Source: Elusimicrobiales bacterium (GTDB lineage: Bacteria > Elusimicrobiota > Elusimicrobia > Elusimicrobiales > Elusimicrobiaceae). Taken from it: a stretch of 64,000 bases of DNA. The first letter of the stretch is position 1. Every line of letters starts with the position of its first letter. The stretch lies in the NCBI GenBank assembly GCA_041651175.1, contig JBAZJT010000005.1, forward strand, positions 93,510 through 157,509, in the 5' to 3' direction. Under the pieces are notes generated by a model. That model was not told the origin of the DNA. It saw nothing but the letters and a program-made list of their open reading frames with translations, and did not search any database. A program made the translations under genes and the position numbers. This document shows, one piece after another, positions 51,843-59,374 of the stretch.

Positions 51843-51974
51843 ATGAACAGTATACCCGAAGCAATAGCGGCAAGTAAATATGACAGCGCGGACATTGCGC
51901 CGTTTCTTCATTCATTGCGCGAAGAATTCAGCAATGATTATCGGCCCGCGCTGCCACCGCGCTCAAGACGCTGA
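51843..51974 (+). CDS. 43-residue frame, probably the 5' remnant of a lost IS gene
   Basis: Frame starts MNSIPEAIAASKYDSAD and ends PPRSRR. A strong Shine-Dalgarno sequence (GGAGGGATAGCCC) precedes it, but is locked in a hairpin. Nothing in the 43 residues is recognisable. The 425 bases that follow, up to the promoter at 52348, hold only short, unconvincing frames and look like decayed mobile DNA. I infer a truncated transposase start, at low confidence. Confidence 0.3.
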   Translation: MNSIPEAIAASKYDSADIAPFLHSLREEFSNDYRPALPPRSRR

Positions 51975-52347
51975 GGGTTCGCATTGTTTATGAAATGCTT
52001 AAACTGGCGAGGGCCTCACCAGTCAAATGCCAGAAGTTTTTCAGGCATACCAGCCGTAACGCGGCAACCCAATGTGCTGTCCTTTTCCCTGTCCGCAGGG
52101 TTCACCAGAACAGGTCATATTTCCCGCCTATTACGACTCTCAACATCGGCCCTTACCGCCAGACAGGACTCAAGCATCCGTTGTTGGCGAACATCCAAAG
52201 CGCGGCAGGCCGTGCAACAAGTCTGGCGGTTTTGTGAATTATTTTGCAGTTTCGCCATCTATTTTCTCCTAGCAGGCAAGTATCTCAATGCGGCAAAACA
52301 GTTTTGCCAACACCTTGGACATATTGAGACATAAAAACAGCCTTATG

Positions 52348-52376
52348 TTGACATAAAAAAAATTAAGGGCTATCAT
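52348..52376 (+). promoter_or_regulatory. Strong sigma-70 type promoter for the 52400 gene
   Basis: Perfect TTGACA (52348-52353), a 17-base A-rich spacer and TATCAT (52371-52376). The ribosome site GGAGG lies at 52383-52387, before ATG 52400, giving a short leader. Confidence 0.75.
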
Positions 52377-52399
52377 ATACCCGGAGGTGTTGACAAGCT

Positions 52400-52882
52400 A
52401 TGGATACTGCAAAGCTGCGCCTGAGACTGCAAAACGGCATGGAATTTGAAGCCGAGGGAGACAGAAATTTTATTCAAACGCAGAAAGAAGCCTTTCTGGA
52501 GCTAGCCAAAACAGCGCCTTCCCGGACAGAACAATATCCGGCCAGGCAGCATACCGGAAACACCCAGTGGAATAATCTTATAGACACAAGCGGCGGGATA
52601 CCGTTTCTGAAAGCCAAACCAGCGCAGCTAACAGCCGCAAACGCCGCGCTTTTGATACTTGCCGCATGGGCAGAAACCATAACCGACAGCCCCATGGAAG
52701 CGCTAAAACTGGCCAAAGCCATGAAAAAATCCGGCTACACCAAGGGTCGACTGGACAGAATTTTGGCAGATGAAATAGCACACCGGCTAGCACTATCAGC
52801 AGGCACAAAGAGAGCCCGGAACTATACCCTTTCACCGGAAGGCCTTGCCAGAGCAACGGCAATCGCATCAGGCCTGAAATAA
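52400..52882 (+). CDS. Unrecognised 160-residue protein, possibly DNA-binding
   Basis: N-terminal beta-rich part MDTAKLRLRLQNGMEFEAEG followed by NFIQTQKEAFLELAK, a layout seen in small archaeal/bacterial proteins with an amphipathic sheet. The C-terminal half, from NAALLILAAWAET to YTLSPEGLARATAIASGL, is helical and ends with a pattern common at the ends of winged-helix domains (YxLTPxGxARA). I cannot name the family. It has its own strong promoter and lies alone between a decayed IS and a long AT-rich tract, suggesting an accessory origin. Confidence 0.55.
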   Translation: MDTAKLRLRLQNGMEFEAEGDRNFIQTQKEAFLELAKTAPSRTEQYPARQHTGNTQWNNLIDTSGGIPFLKAKPAQLTAANAALLILAAWAETITDSPMEALKLAKAMKKSGYTKGRLDRILADEIAHRLALSAGTKRARNYTLSPEGLARATAIASGLK

Positions 52883-52884
52883 CC

Positions 52885-53800
52885 GGAGAAGCACCCCCGA
52901 AACACCGAAAAGGCAGCCAGAACCCCATTTGTTCCTATTGTCCCGTAACTTACGATAAGATACATTATGTTAACTTACATGGAACAACGCAATCATGCCC
53001 CGACCCATCAACCCATTTCACATAAAGCAGAATTTCGCTTATAGCACAATAAGAATTTCATGTTTTATGATAAGTATTATTAGATTTTCATAATTAGCAA
53101 TGGGATGAAATGAAATGTTTTGACAATTTTGGCTATAATTTCATGAAATCCATTTTTTTTTAGTTTTGAGAATTTCGCAACAGTACCGCAAACCACCCGA
53201 CAAAGCAAATTCCGCTTAAAATGCGCCAGGAGCATTTTCACCATGTAACGATATGGTTAGAAATTATCCCGAAATTTGGAATTTTTTAAAATTCCTAAAA
53301 TGCAGACCCACTAAATGCTGACACCCCAACCCTCACGAAAAACCCATCAAAGGCATTTTGATAGGGCACCCGTGCAATATCATAAAAAGTTGTATTTTCT
53401 CAAAAGACTGTTTTGCACTCACAAAACCGCCACAAAACCATATTCCCCGCAACACCACAAAAAAAATTAAGGCATAAAAAAATTGTTTCACAAAAAAACC
53501 ATCAAAAGCACTTCTGCCCCAAATGTCGCATCTTTCAAAAATTGTCTAATTTATGATTTCACAAAAAACTTCATAAAACAGCGTTAGGGCAATCTGCCGA
53601 TGAAAACACACTCCATATGTTTGGCTCGATTGGCAAAACGTTTTAAGGAAATACTGTTGCGCACCGCTCTCAAACACCATAAAGCCCAACTTGTGCCAGA
53701 AACGCTAAAATATGCCGTTTTTTCCAGTTTTTATGTCCCCCCCTCGGTATAATAGCTCTTCGGCAAAGTAAGCAGGGTTCGGCGCACACACTCTTACTGA
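52885..53800. other. AT-rich gene-free tract
   Basis: About 0.9 kb, far richer in A and T than the rest of the window, with many stops in all frames. Recurrent short words TTTCAYAAA, TTTCATG and ATCAAAAGC appear on both strands. A TATAAT box at 53748-53753 could drive rightward transcription, but no -35 box is convincing. I see no gene or known RNA. It could be a decayed plasmid/phage fragment, an origin-like region or a silenced foreign insert. Confidence 0.6.
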
Positions 53801-53807
53801 CCTTTCC

Positions 53808-54031
53808 CTGTTAGCCTCAATGCCAGGAACTTAAGAGCCGTTTGTATTGGAGGAATAGGCGTTTTGATGTGTTGTATGAAATGGTGAAAGCTGCCCCGAT
53901 GCGATAATTGTGTTTTCACTGCCCGTCGGACACGGCAATCGCCGATATTGCTGGCGTGGTAAATGTAAAATGGGCAGTTCCGTCTGTCACGACGAGAAAT
54001 CGGCTTAAGTTCCTGGCATTGCTGTTAGCCT
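53808..54031. mobile_element. 204-bp inverted-repeat element with 10-bp flanking direct repeats
   Basis: Perfect 18-bp terminal inverted repeats, CAATGCCAGGAACTTAAG at 53818-53835 and its complement at 54004-54021, directly flanked by CTGTTAGCCT on both sides (53808-53817 and 54022-54031). No coding capacity in the 168 bases between. The right flank is the start of dispersed repeat copy 3, so the insertion hit that repeat. A non-autonomous transposon is the best reading. Confidence 0.75.
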
Positions 54032-54106
54032 GAATGTTTCAGTTGGATTGCGGAATTCGGCGAAAAATCGCTTCATCCTGCCTTCACAAAATTATCCTTT
54101 CGTGCA
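54029..54106 (+). mobile_element. Dispersed repeat, copy 3 (left half only)
   Basis: CCTGAATGTTTCAGTTGG through ATTATCCTTTCGTGCA matches the left 78 bases of copy 2 in the same orientation, then breaks off abruptly into the IS3 remnant. Confidence 0.8.
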
Positions 54107-54136
54107 ATACAGTGGTCGGGTTTGTCTAGACCAATT

Positions 54137-55018
54137 TCAGGCGCTTGTTAAGGTGATGAATTTCTCCCGTCCTGCGAACCTGCTTTCCTCCGTGTTGTGT
54201 GTCATCCCGAAATAGACCTCCTCCGGTTTCCTGTACCCCAATCCCTGATGATACCGCGCGGTGTTGTAAAATTCTAAATACCGTGTAAGCCCCTCCTTGT
54301 CCTCCGGTATCGTCCGGTAGCCGTTCAAAAATATATCCTCGTACTTCACCAACCGCCACAGCCGCTCGACGAACACATTGTCCAGCGCGCGCCCTCTGCC
54401 GTCCATGCTTATCGATATGCCGCGCCGCGTCAGCGCGCCGATAAATTCCGCGCTTGTGAACTGCGCGCCCTGGTCGCTGTTGAATATCTCCGGCGCGCCG
54501 TAGCGCCCTAACGCCTCCTCCAGCGCGTCGATGCAAAACCCGCACTCCAAAGTGTTCTAGAGCCGCCAACTCAGCACGAACCGGCTGTGCCAGTCGATAA
54601 CCGCCGTCAGATACGCGAATCCATGCGCCAGACGGACATATATGATATCCGCGGTCCAGACCTGATTGGGCCGCGTTATCTCAAGGCCGCGCAGCAGGTA
54701 TGGATATATTCTGTGCGCGGGATTGGGCATGGACAAGTTCCTCGTCGGGAAAATGGCCGTTATCCCCATGCGGCGCAGCAGCGCGCGCGTATGGTCCCGC
54801 CCGACGGCATAGCCGCAGCCCTTCAAATGCTCCGTCATCCGGCGCACACCGTAGAACGGGGTGTCGGTATACTGCTCGTCGAGAAGCCGCATCAGCGTAA
54901 TGTCGCGCGGCTTCGGTTCCGCCGGTTTGTAATGCAGCGTCGACCAGCTTATGCCCAAAAGCCGCGCCTGCTGGCGCATGCTCAGCGGACCGTCGTCGTC
55001 AAAGAGCTTTTTGCGCGC
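54137..55018 (-). pseudogene. IS3-family transposase OrfB remnant with in-frame TAG
   Basis: Conceptual frame on the minus strand: GISWSTLHYKPAEPKPRD, FYGVRRMTEHLKGCGY, then the DDE core TADIIYVRL (D), NSDQGAQFTS (D) and DNVFVERLWRLVKYED (E), ending KFITLTSA. A TAG at 54557-54559 cuts the frame between VLSWRL and NTLECGF; both sides are in the same frame, so a single base change split it. OrfA and the IS left end are missing: dispersed repeat copy 4 abuts at 55024. Inactive. Confidence 0.85.
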
Positions 55019-55023
55019 CTCTA

Positions 55024-55087
55024 GCCTGAAAGTTTCAGTTGGCGCGAGGACCGAGGCGAAAAAGCGCAAAATAATGCCGGACAAAAT
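55024..55087 (-). mobile_element. Dispersed repeat, copy 4 (one end only)
   Basis: 64 bases matching the start of copy 1 (CCTGAAAGTTTCAGTTGGCG through ACAAAAT) and in its orientation, preceded by CTAG; the other end is lost just before tRNA-Thr. Confidence 0.8.
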
Positions 55088-55119
55088 AAATAGATGTGAG
55101 CATTTTGATGAACCGGAAA

Positions 55120-55192
55120 AGCCGAGGATGGGAGTTGAACCCACAACCTACGGTTTACAAAACCGTTGCTCTACCAGTTGAGCTACCTCGGC
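55120..55192 (-). tRNA. tRNA-Thr (TGT)
   Basis: Acceptor GCCGAGG pairs with CCTCGGC; anticodon stem ACGGT/ACCGT with loop TTTGTAA region gives anticodon TGT; T-loop GTTCAACTC. No CCA is encoded. Its 5' half, from base 1 to the anticodon, is also the last 38 bases of the integrase gene. Confidence 0.93.
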
Positions 55193-56249
55193 ACAAAACT
55201 GCGTTTGTATTGTAGATACTACCATTTTCAACCGGCGCTGGTAAAACTTTCCGCCCCGCCGGTGTCCATATAGGTGTCCATCCAGAGTCCAGCCGCGCCA
55301 TATTGTCCCGCAAATGGCTGTTGGAGAGGTGCGCGTAGCGTTGCGTCATAACCGGCGTAGAATGCCCCAGGATGCATTGAAGCGCGGGTAAGTTACCTGT
55401 GCGCATAATGAAATGGCTGGCGAACGTATGCCGCAAATCGTGAAAACGGAAGCCGCTTATTTCAGCCTTTTGCAGGGCCTTGTCAAAACAGCGACGCAGC
55501 GTGATTATCGGAAGGTCAAAGACACGCTCGCTGGTATGCGGCATTTCAGACAGCAGGGCATATAGTTTTTCAATTATCGGGATTTCGCGCGCCTTGCCGG
55601 ATTTTGTTTCAGTCAGATATATAAGCCGCTGGTTAAAGTCCACATCAAGCCATTTCAGATTCAGGATTTCCCCGCGGCGCATTCCCGTTGTCAGGGCGCA
55701 AACTATAATTGGTAATATCCTTGAATCGCAAACCAGCAAGAGTTTGCGTATCTCATGCTCGCTCAAATAGCGGAGCCTGTGCGGATTTTCCTTCTCTAAC
55801 CGGGCAATGCTGCCGGGGTTTTCACCATGAAACAGTTTCCAGTCCTTCGCCCGGTTGAACACAGCCCGCAAAACCGCATGATACCGGTTGGCGGTTGCCG
55901 TGCTGGCGTTTTGCTTGACCGTGTTGCGCATCTCCTGCACCATTAGCGGCGTTATATCCACCAGCCTGCGGTTGCCGAACATGGAGACCAGCTTGGCAAG
56001 TCGCAATTTCATGCTGTGGCCGGACTTCTTGTATTTGGCATGCTGCTCCCAAAAAGTGTTTGCCGCCTCCGCAAAAGTAATAGGGATGCTTTTGCGTTCC
56101 GGGAAGAATTTCCCTTCGGCGACTTCGGACTTGCGCTTGGCCAGCACATCCTCGGCAAGCCGGTGGCTTGGGCCGACGCGTTCGCGCATACGCTGTCCAT
56201 TCGCGTAATAGTCAATCCACCACACGTTTTGCCGTCTGAAAATGCCCAT
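55155..56249 (-). CDS. Tyrosine recombinase / phage integrase ending inside tRNA-Thr
   Basis: 364 residues. N-terminal DNA-arm and SAM-like core-binding regions (about 1-150), then the catalytic domain: TTGMRRGEILNLKW (Arg near 190), HDLRHTFASHF (HxxR near 270) and LGHSTPVMTQRYAHL (His, Tyr near 303). The last 12 residues (CRGSSTGRATVL) are encoded by the 5' half of tRNA-Thr and the TAA stop (55155-55157) lies in the anticodon loop. It should integrate and excise the island at this tRNA. It is transcribed toward the tRNA, opposite to all other island genes except the regulator. Confidence 0.93.
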   Translation of the reverse strand: MGIFRRQNVWWIDYYANGQRMRERVGPSHRLAEDVLAKRKSEVAEGKFFPERKSIPITFAEAANTFWEQHAKYKKSGHSMKLRLAKLVSMFGNRRLVDITPLMVQEMRNTVKQNASTATANRYHAVLRAVFNRAKDWKLFHGENPGSIARLEKENPHRLRYLSEHEIRKLLLVCDSRILPIIVCALTTGMRRGEILNLKWLDVDFNQRLIYLTETKSGKAREIPIIEKLYALLSEMPHTSERVFDLPIITLRRCFDKALQKAEISGFRFHDLRHTFASHFIMRTGNLPALQCILGHSTPVMTQRYAHLSNSHLRDNMARLDSGWTPIWTPAGRKVLPAPVENGSIYNTNAVLCRGSSTGRATVL

Positions 56250-56294
56250 GACACACCTTAGATTAACGGTCCATAATCATCAATAGCAGAAAGC

Positions 56295-56486
56295 TCAAGA
56301 AGCAGCGCTTTCCCGCTGGGCGCTAATCCAACGGTCTATCGCGTCTTTCTCGAATCTAAGCGCCCGCCCTATATGCACCACGCATTCCGGCGGGATTTTC
56401 TTCATGCATACCATCGTGTACAGGCTTCCTTTCGAGATGCTCAAATATGCCGACAGTTCAACTATATTCAACAGTCGTTTTTCCAT
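56295..56486 (-). CDS. AlpA/MerR-like excisionase or regulator
   Basis: 63 residues from MEKRLLNIVELSAYL, with GGAGGAC 11 bases before the ATG; 11 further in-frame residues upstream are less likely. The helix-turn-helix is VELSAYLSISKGSLYTMVCM, followed by ECVVHIGRALRFEKDAIDRW, the usual ending of the helix-turn-helix_17/AlpA type. Such proteins activate integrase genes or bend DNA for excision. It lies 45 bases before the integrase start on the same strand, as in P4-like and PICI islands. Confidence 0.85.
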   Translation of the reverse strand: MEKRLLNIVELSAYLSISKGSLYTMVCMKKIPPECVVHIGRALRFEKDAIDRWISAQRESAAS

Positions 56487-56755
56487 ATAAGTTTGTCCTC
56501 CACTTGTTGCGAACTTCATTGTAAGGTCGCCATCCTATGCCTTCATAGGAGGTTTTCAGCGTATGGCGCGTTTCACGCATAAGGCGACGCCTGTTTCTCT
56601 CGGCATAGCTTTTTGCCTCCTGCTCATTCATACGACAATGCGCGGAAAACTGTCGGATGGCACATGATTGCCGACGGGGAACAAACCTCCGTTATTCCTC
56701 CGTGATTTAAGAAAGCCGCGTTTAACGCCAAAATAGGGATAGGGCTGAAGACACT

Positions 56756-56773
56756 TCCGAACCTTGGTTCGGA
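56756..56773. promoter_or_regulatory. Palindrome overlapping the ribosome site of the island's first rightward gene
   Basis: TCCGAACC TT GGTTCGGA, a perfect 8-bp inverted repeat, overlaps GGAGG (56771-56775), which serves ATG 56784. It could be an operator for a repressor or a hairpin limiting translation. It lies in the 290-base divergent region between regulator and rightward operon, which otherwise shows nothing recognisable. Confidence 0.5.
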
Positions 56774-56783
56774 GGTGGCGACG

Positions 56784-57368
56784 ATGCGTTCTTCAGCCCT
56801 GCGGTATGGCGGTGCGTTTGACAATTGGGAGGTGGCGGTAGCCAAAAATGTGGCGCGCGGTTTCCTGGAACAATGGAAGTGTCTTCAGCCCGAAGACTTT
56901 GATGACCTGACTCAGGAAGCCCTACTGCATTGGCTGCAAAAAAGAAACAAGTATCGCGCCGACAAAAATTGCAAAAAAACCACTTTCATGGCGCGGGTGG
57001 TGAAAAACAAGCTGCGCGATATACTCAAAGCCAGATATGCGCGAAAACGCAGGCCGCAATCCGGGCAGGAACTGCGCCTGTCCCTCCTTGCCTCGGAAGA
57101 TGAAGACGACAGCGCAGCGCTGGAAAACACCGTCGAAGATATCGCTGCGGCACGGCGGTTAACCGGCATTGAACTCAAGTTGGACATGGCGACAATGACC
57201 GGCAAGCTTTCGCCGCGCCAGCGTTTGCTCTGCAAAATGCTTGCGGGCGGGGTATCTATGGCGGAGGCCAGCCGCCATCTCGGCATACCGCGCGCTACGC
57301 TCTATGAAGAGCGGGACCGAATACAGTCCATCTTGTTCGCCGAAGGCGTCGGCGATTATGCGAATTAA
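56784..57368 (+). CDS. Phage-encoded sigma-70-like (ECF) factor
   Basis: 194 residues from ATG 56784 (GGAGG 8 bases before; a GTG at 56775 is possible). Region 2-like: QPEDFDDLTQEALLHWLQ and FMARVVKNKLRDILKARYARKRRP. Region 4-like: GKLSPRQRLLCKMLAGGVSMAEASRHLGIPRATLYEERDRI (in part). Sequence between them is acidic. It might direct transcription of the island's own genes or of the host. It is the first rightward gene after the divergent control region, a position often used for early regulators. Confidence 0.7.
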   Translation: MRSSALRYGGAFDNWEVAVAKNVARGFLEQWKCLQPEDFDDLTQEALLHWLQKRNKYRADKNCKKTTFMARVVKNKLRDILKARYARKRRPQSGQELRLSLLASEDEDDSAALENTVEDIAAARRLTGIELKLDMATMTGKLSPRQRLLCKMLAGGVSMAEASRHLGIPRATLYEERDRIQSILFAEGVGDYAN

Positions 57369-57431
57369 CCGACACTTTGACGCCGCTTGTCGTATGCACT
57401 GGGGAAGTCAAACCCTGCAAACGGAGGCGGT

Positions 57432-57722
57432 ATGAAGGATATTTATATTTTCCATCTGGGCAAAGGCGCAGCGCCCGAGTACGCCGAGGCACAGATGATA
57501 CTTGCCGTGGTGGCGGTGGAGTGTCTGCTGGGCAAGGCCGCTGTGCGCATAGGCGTGCGCTATGCGTTGAACCGCGGCAAGAACGCGATGGTGATTGAAT
57601 CCACCAACGAGGCTGGCGAGGCGTTGGCGCGGGTATTCACCGGCTTTCTCATCCGCGTTTTCGGAGAGACAGCGTTCAAAGTTGAACATACCAGTATCGC
57701 GCCCAAGGCAGGTGCGGCGTGA
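57432..57722 (+). CDS. Unrecognised small protein in the island's replication operon
   Basis: 96 residues from MKDIYIFHLGKG, preceded by GGAGGCGGT. Hydrophobic core strands (AQMILAVVAVECLLGK) and NEAGEALARVFTGFLIRVFGETAFKV suggest a small alpha/beta fold. No family recognised. The stop overlaps the helicase GTG start (GTGA), so it is translationally coupled to it and probably serves DNA replication or recombination. Confidence 0.6.
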   Translation: MKDIYIFHLGKGAAPEYAEAQMILAVVAVECLLGKAAVRIGVRYALNRGKNAMVIESTNEAGEALARVFTGFLIRVFGETAFKVEHTSIAPKAGAA

Positions 57723-59374
57723 TACTGCGCGAACGACAGAGGACATTTGTTGAGCGCAGCGTCGCGGCCTTGCGGGAACGCGGTAACACGCTGGGCATTG
57801 CGCCTACCGGCGCGGGCAAGAGCGTCATGCTTGCGTCTGTCGTCGGCAAGTTGGCGGAGCGGGACGGAGCGCGGGCTTGCGTTTTGGCGCATCGCGATGA
57901 AATCACGGCGCAGAACATGGACAAGTTCCGCAGGGTAAATCCGGAAATGGCTGTTTCCGTCGTGGATTCGCGCGGGAAATCATGGTCCGGCAATGCGGTG
58001 TTCGCTATGGCACAAACGCTGGTCCGCGAGCGTAACCTTGAACAATTGCCGCCGTTGGATTTGCTGGTCATTGACGAAGCTCATCATGCACGCGCGGAAA
58101 GCTACCTGCGAATTATTGAAGCTGCCAAGCGCCGAAATCCAGAACTGATGGTTTATGGCGTTACCGCAACGCCAAATCGCGGCGACGGCAAAAGCCTGCG
58201 CGACATCTTTGATAATTGCGCCGACCAGATTACCTTGTCCGAGCTTATCGCATCGGGGCAATTGGTTCGGCCCCGCACCTTCGTCATAGATATCGGTGTA
58301 CAGGATGGACTGAAACATGTCCGGAGACTAGCCGACGATTACGATATGGCGGAAGTAGAGGCCATCATGGACCATACGCCGCTGACCGAGGCGGTCGTCC
58401 GCCACTGGCGCGAGAAAGCCGGTGACCGGCGCACGGTGGTGTTTTGTTCGACAGTGGCGCACGCGACGCATGTAGCGGGAGCGTTTGTCGCGGCGGGCGT
58501 GAAAGCCGAATTCATTACCGGCGAAACTTCCGACAATGACCGTGCGCAAATATTCCATCGGCTTGATACCGGCGAAACGCAGGTGCTGGTCAATGTCGCC
58601 GTAGCAACGGAAGGCTGGGATTGTCCGCCGGTGTCTTGCGTCGTGCTTCTCAGACCATGTTCGCATAAGAGCGTGATGATTCAGATGATAGGTCGTGGCC
58701 TTCGCAAGCTGGAACCTGACCGCTATCCTGGACTGGTAAAGACGGACTGCGTGGTGCTGGATTTCGGGACATCGGCAATCATGCATGGCTCTTTGGAGCA
58801 GGCCGTAGACCTTGAAACCGCCGAGCATCTAAAAAACCATGAAGCCCCGATAAAAACTTGTCCCGGTTGCAAAGCAGAAGTTCCGGCGGCAAGCCGTGAA
58901 TGTCCGTTCTGCGGTTATGAATTCATGGCAAAGGATGAGACCAAGCCTGAACTTGGCGACTTTGCTATGGCGGAGCTGGACCTGCTCAAGCGTTCGCCGT
59001 TTAAGTGGTGCAACATCAAAGATGATGGGGCGGCTGTCATTGCCACGGGTTTTGAGGCATGGGGCGGCATATTCCGGCAAGGCGAGCGGTGGTGCGCGCT
59101 TGGCGGCATGAACAAAAGCCCGGCAAAGCTGCTCTGTGTCGGTGAAAGGACGGCCTGCCTTGCTTCGGCGGATGACTGGCTCCGTCTTAACGAAACTGAA
59201 AATACTGCACATAAATCCCGCCGATGGCTGCATCAGCCACCGACGGAAAAGCAAATATCCCACCTGCCGCAAGATTGCAAAACATTCCCGCAGACGCGCT
59301 ATGAGGCCGCCTGTCTGCTATCGCACAAATTCAACCGGCAGAGCATTCAGCAAGTTTTGAGGAGGGTATCATGA
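57719..59374 (+). CDS. Superfamily 2 DEAD/DEAH helicase (phage type)
   Basis: 551 residues. GTG start in a GTGA overlap. Walker A APTGAGKSVML at residues 28-38, DEAH box VIDEAHHARAES near 119, VTATPNRGDG, and motif VI QMIGRGLRK near 325. After the helicase core comes a zinc ribbon CPGCKAEVPAASRECPFCGYEF (near 380-402) and a C-terminal domain of about 140 residues. Similar proteins occur in phage and satellite replication modules, where they unwind DNA or remodel forks. ATGA overlap with the primase gene follows. Confidence 0.9.
   Translation: MILRERQRTFVERSVAALRERGNTLGIAPTGAGKSVMLASVVGKLAERDGARACVLAHRDEITAQNMDKFRRVNPEMAVSVVDSRGKSWSGNAVFAMAQTLVRERNLEQLPPLDLLVIDEAHHARAESYLRIIEAAKRRNPELMVYGVTATPNRGDGKSLRDIFDNCADQITLSELIASGQLVRPRTFVIDIGVQDGLKHVRRLADDYDMAEVEAIMDHTPLTEAVVRHWREKAGDRRTVVFCSTVAHATHVAGAFVAAGVKAEFITGETSDNDRAQIFHRLDTGETQVLVNVAVATEGWDCPPVSCVVLLRPCSHKSVMIQMIGRGLRKLEPDRYPGLVKTDCVVLDFGTSAIMHGSLEQAVDLETAEHLKNHEAPIKTCPGCKAEVPAASRECPFCGYEFMAKDETKPELGDFAMAELDLLKRSPFKWCNIKDDGAAVIATGFEAWGGIFRQGERWCALGGMNKSPAKLLCVGERTACLASADDWLRLNETENTAHKSRRWLHQPPTEKQISHLPQDCKTFPQTRYEAACLLSHKFNRQSIQQVLRRVS

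Noticed and set aside
51984..52334. 116-residue plus-strand frame
   Set aside because: No ribosome site, no recognisable fold and composition of decayed DNA; more likely remains of an IS than a gene.
53818..54021. 6S RNA or retron-like RNA
   Set aside because: The long-range stem looked promising, but perfect ends flanked by a 10-bp direct repeat fit a transposon better, and no 6S-type bubble or reverse transcriptase is present.
50463..55018. Stop-codon reassignment
   Set aside because: Broken transposases use TAA and TAG, but TAA, TAG and TGA all end intact genes throughout the window, so recoding is not supported.
56505..56700. Further small regulator gene in the divergent region of the island
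   Set aside because: Only short frames without ribosome sites are found; nothing to support a gene.
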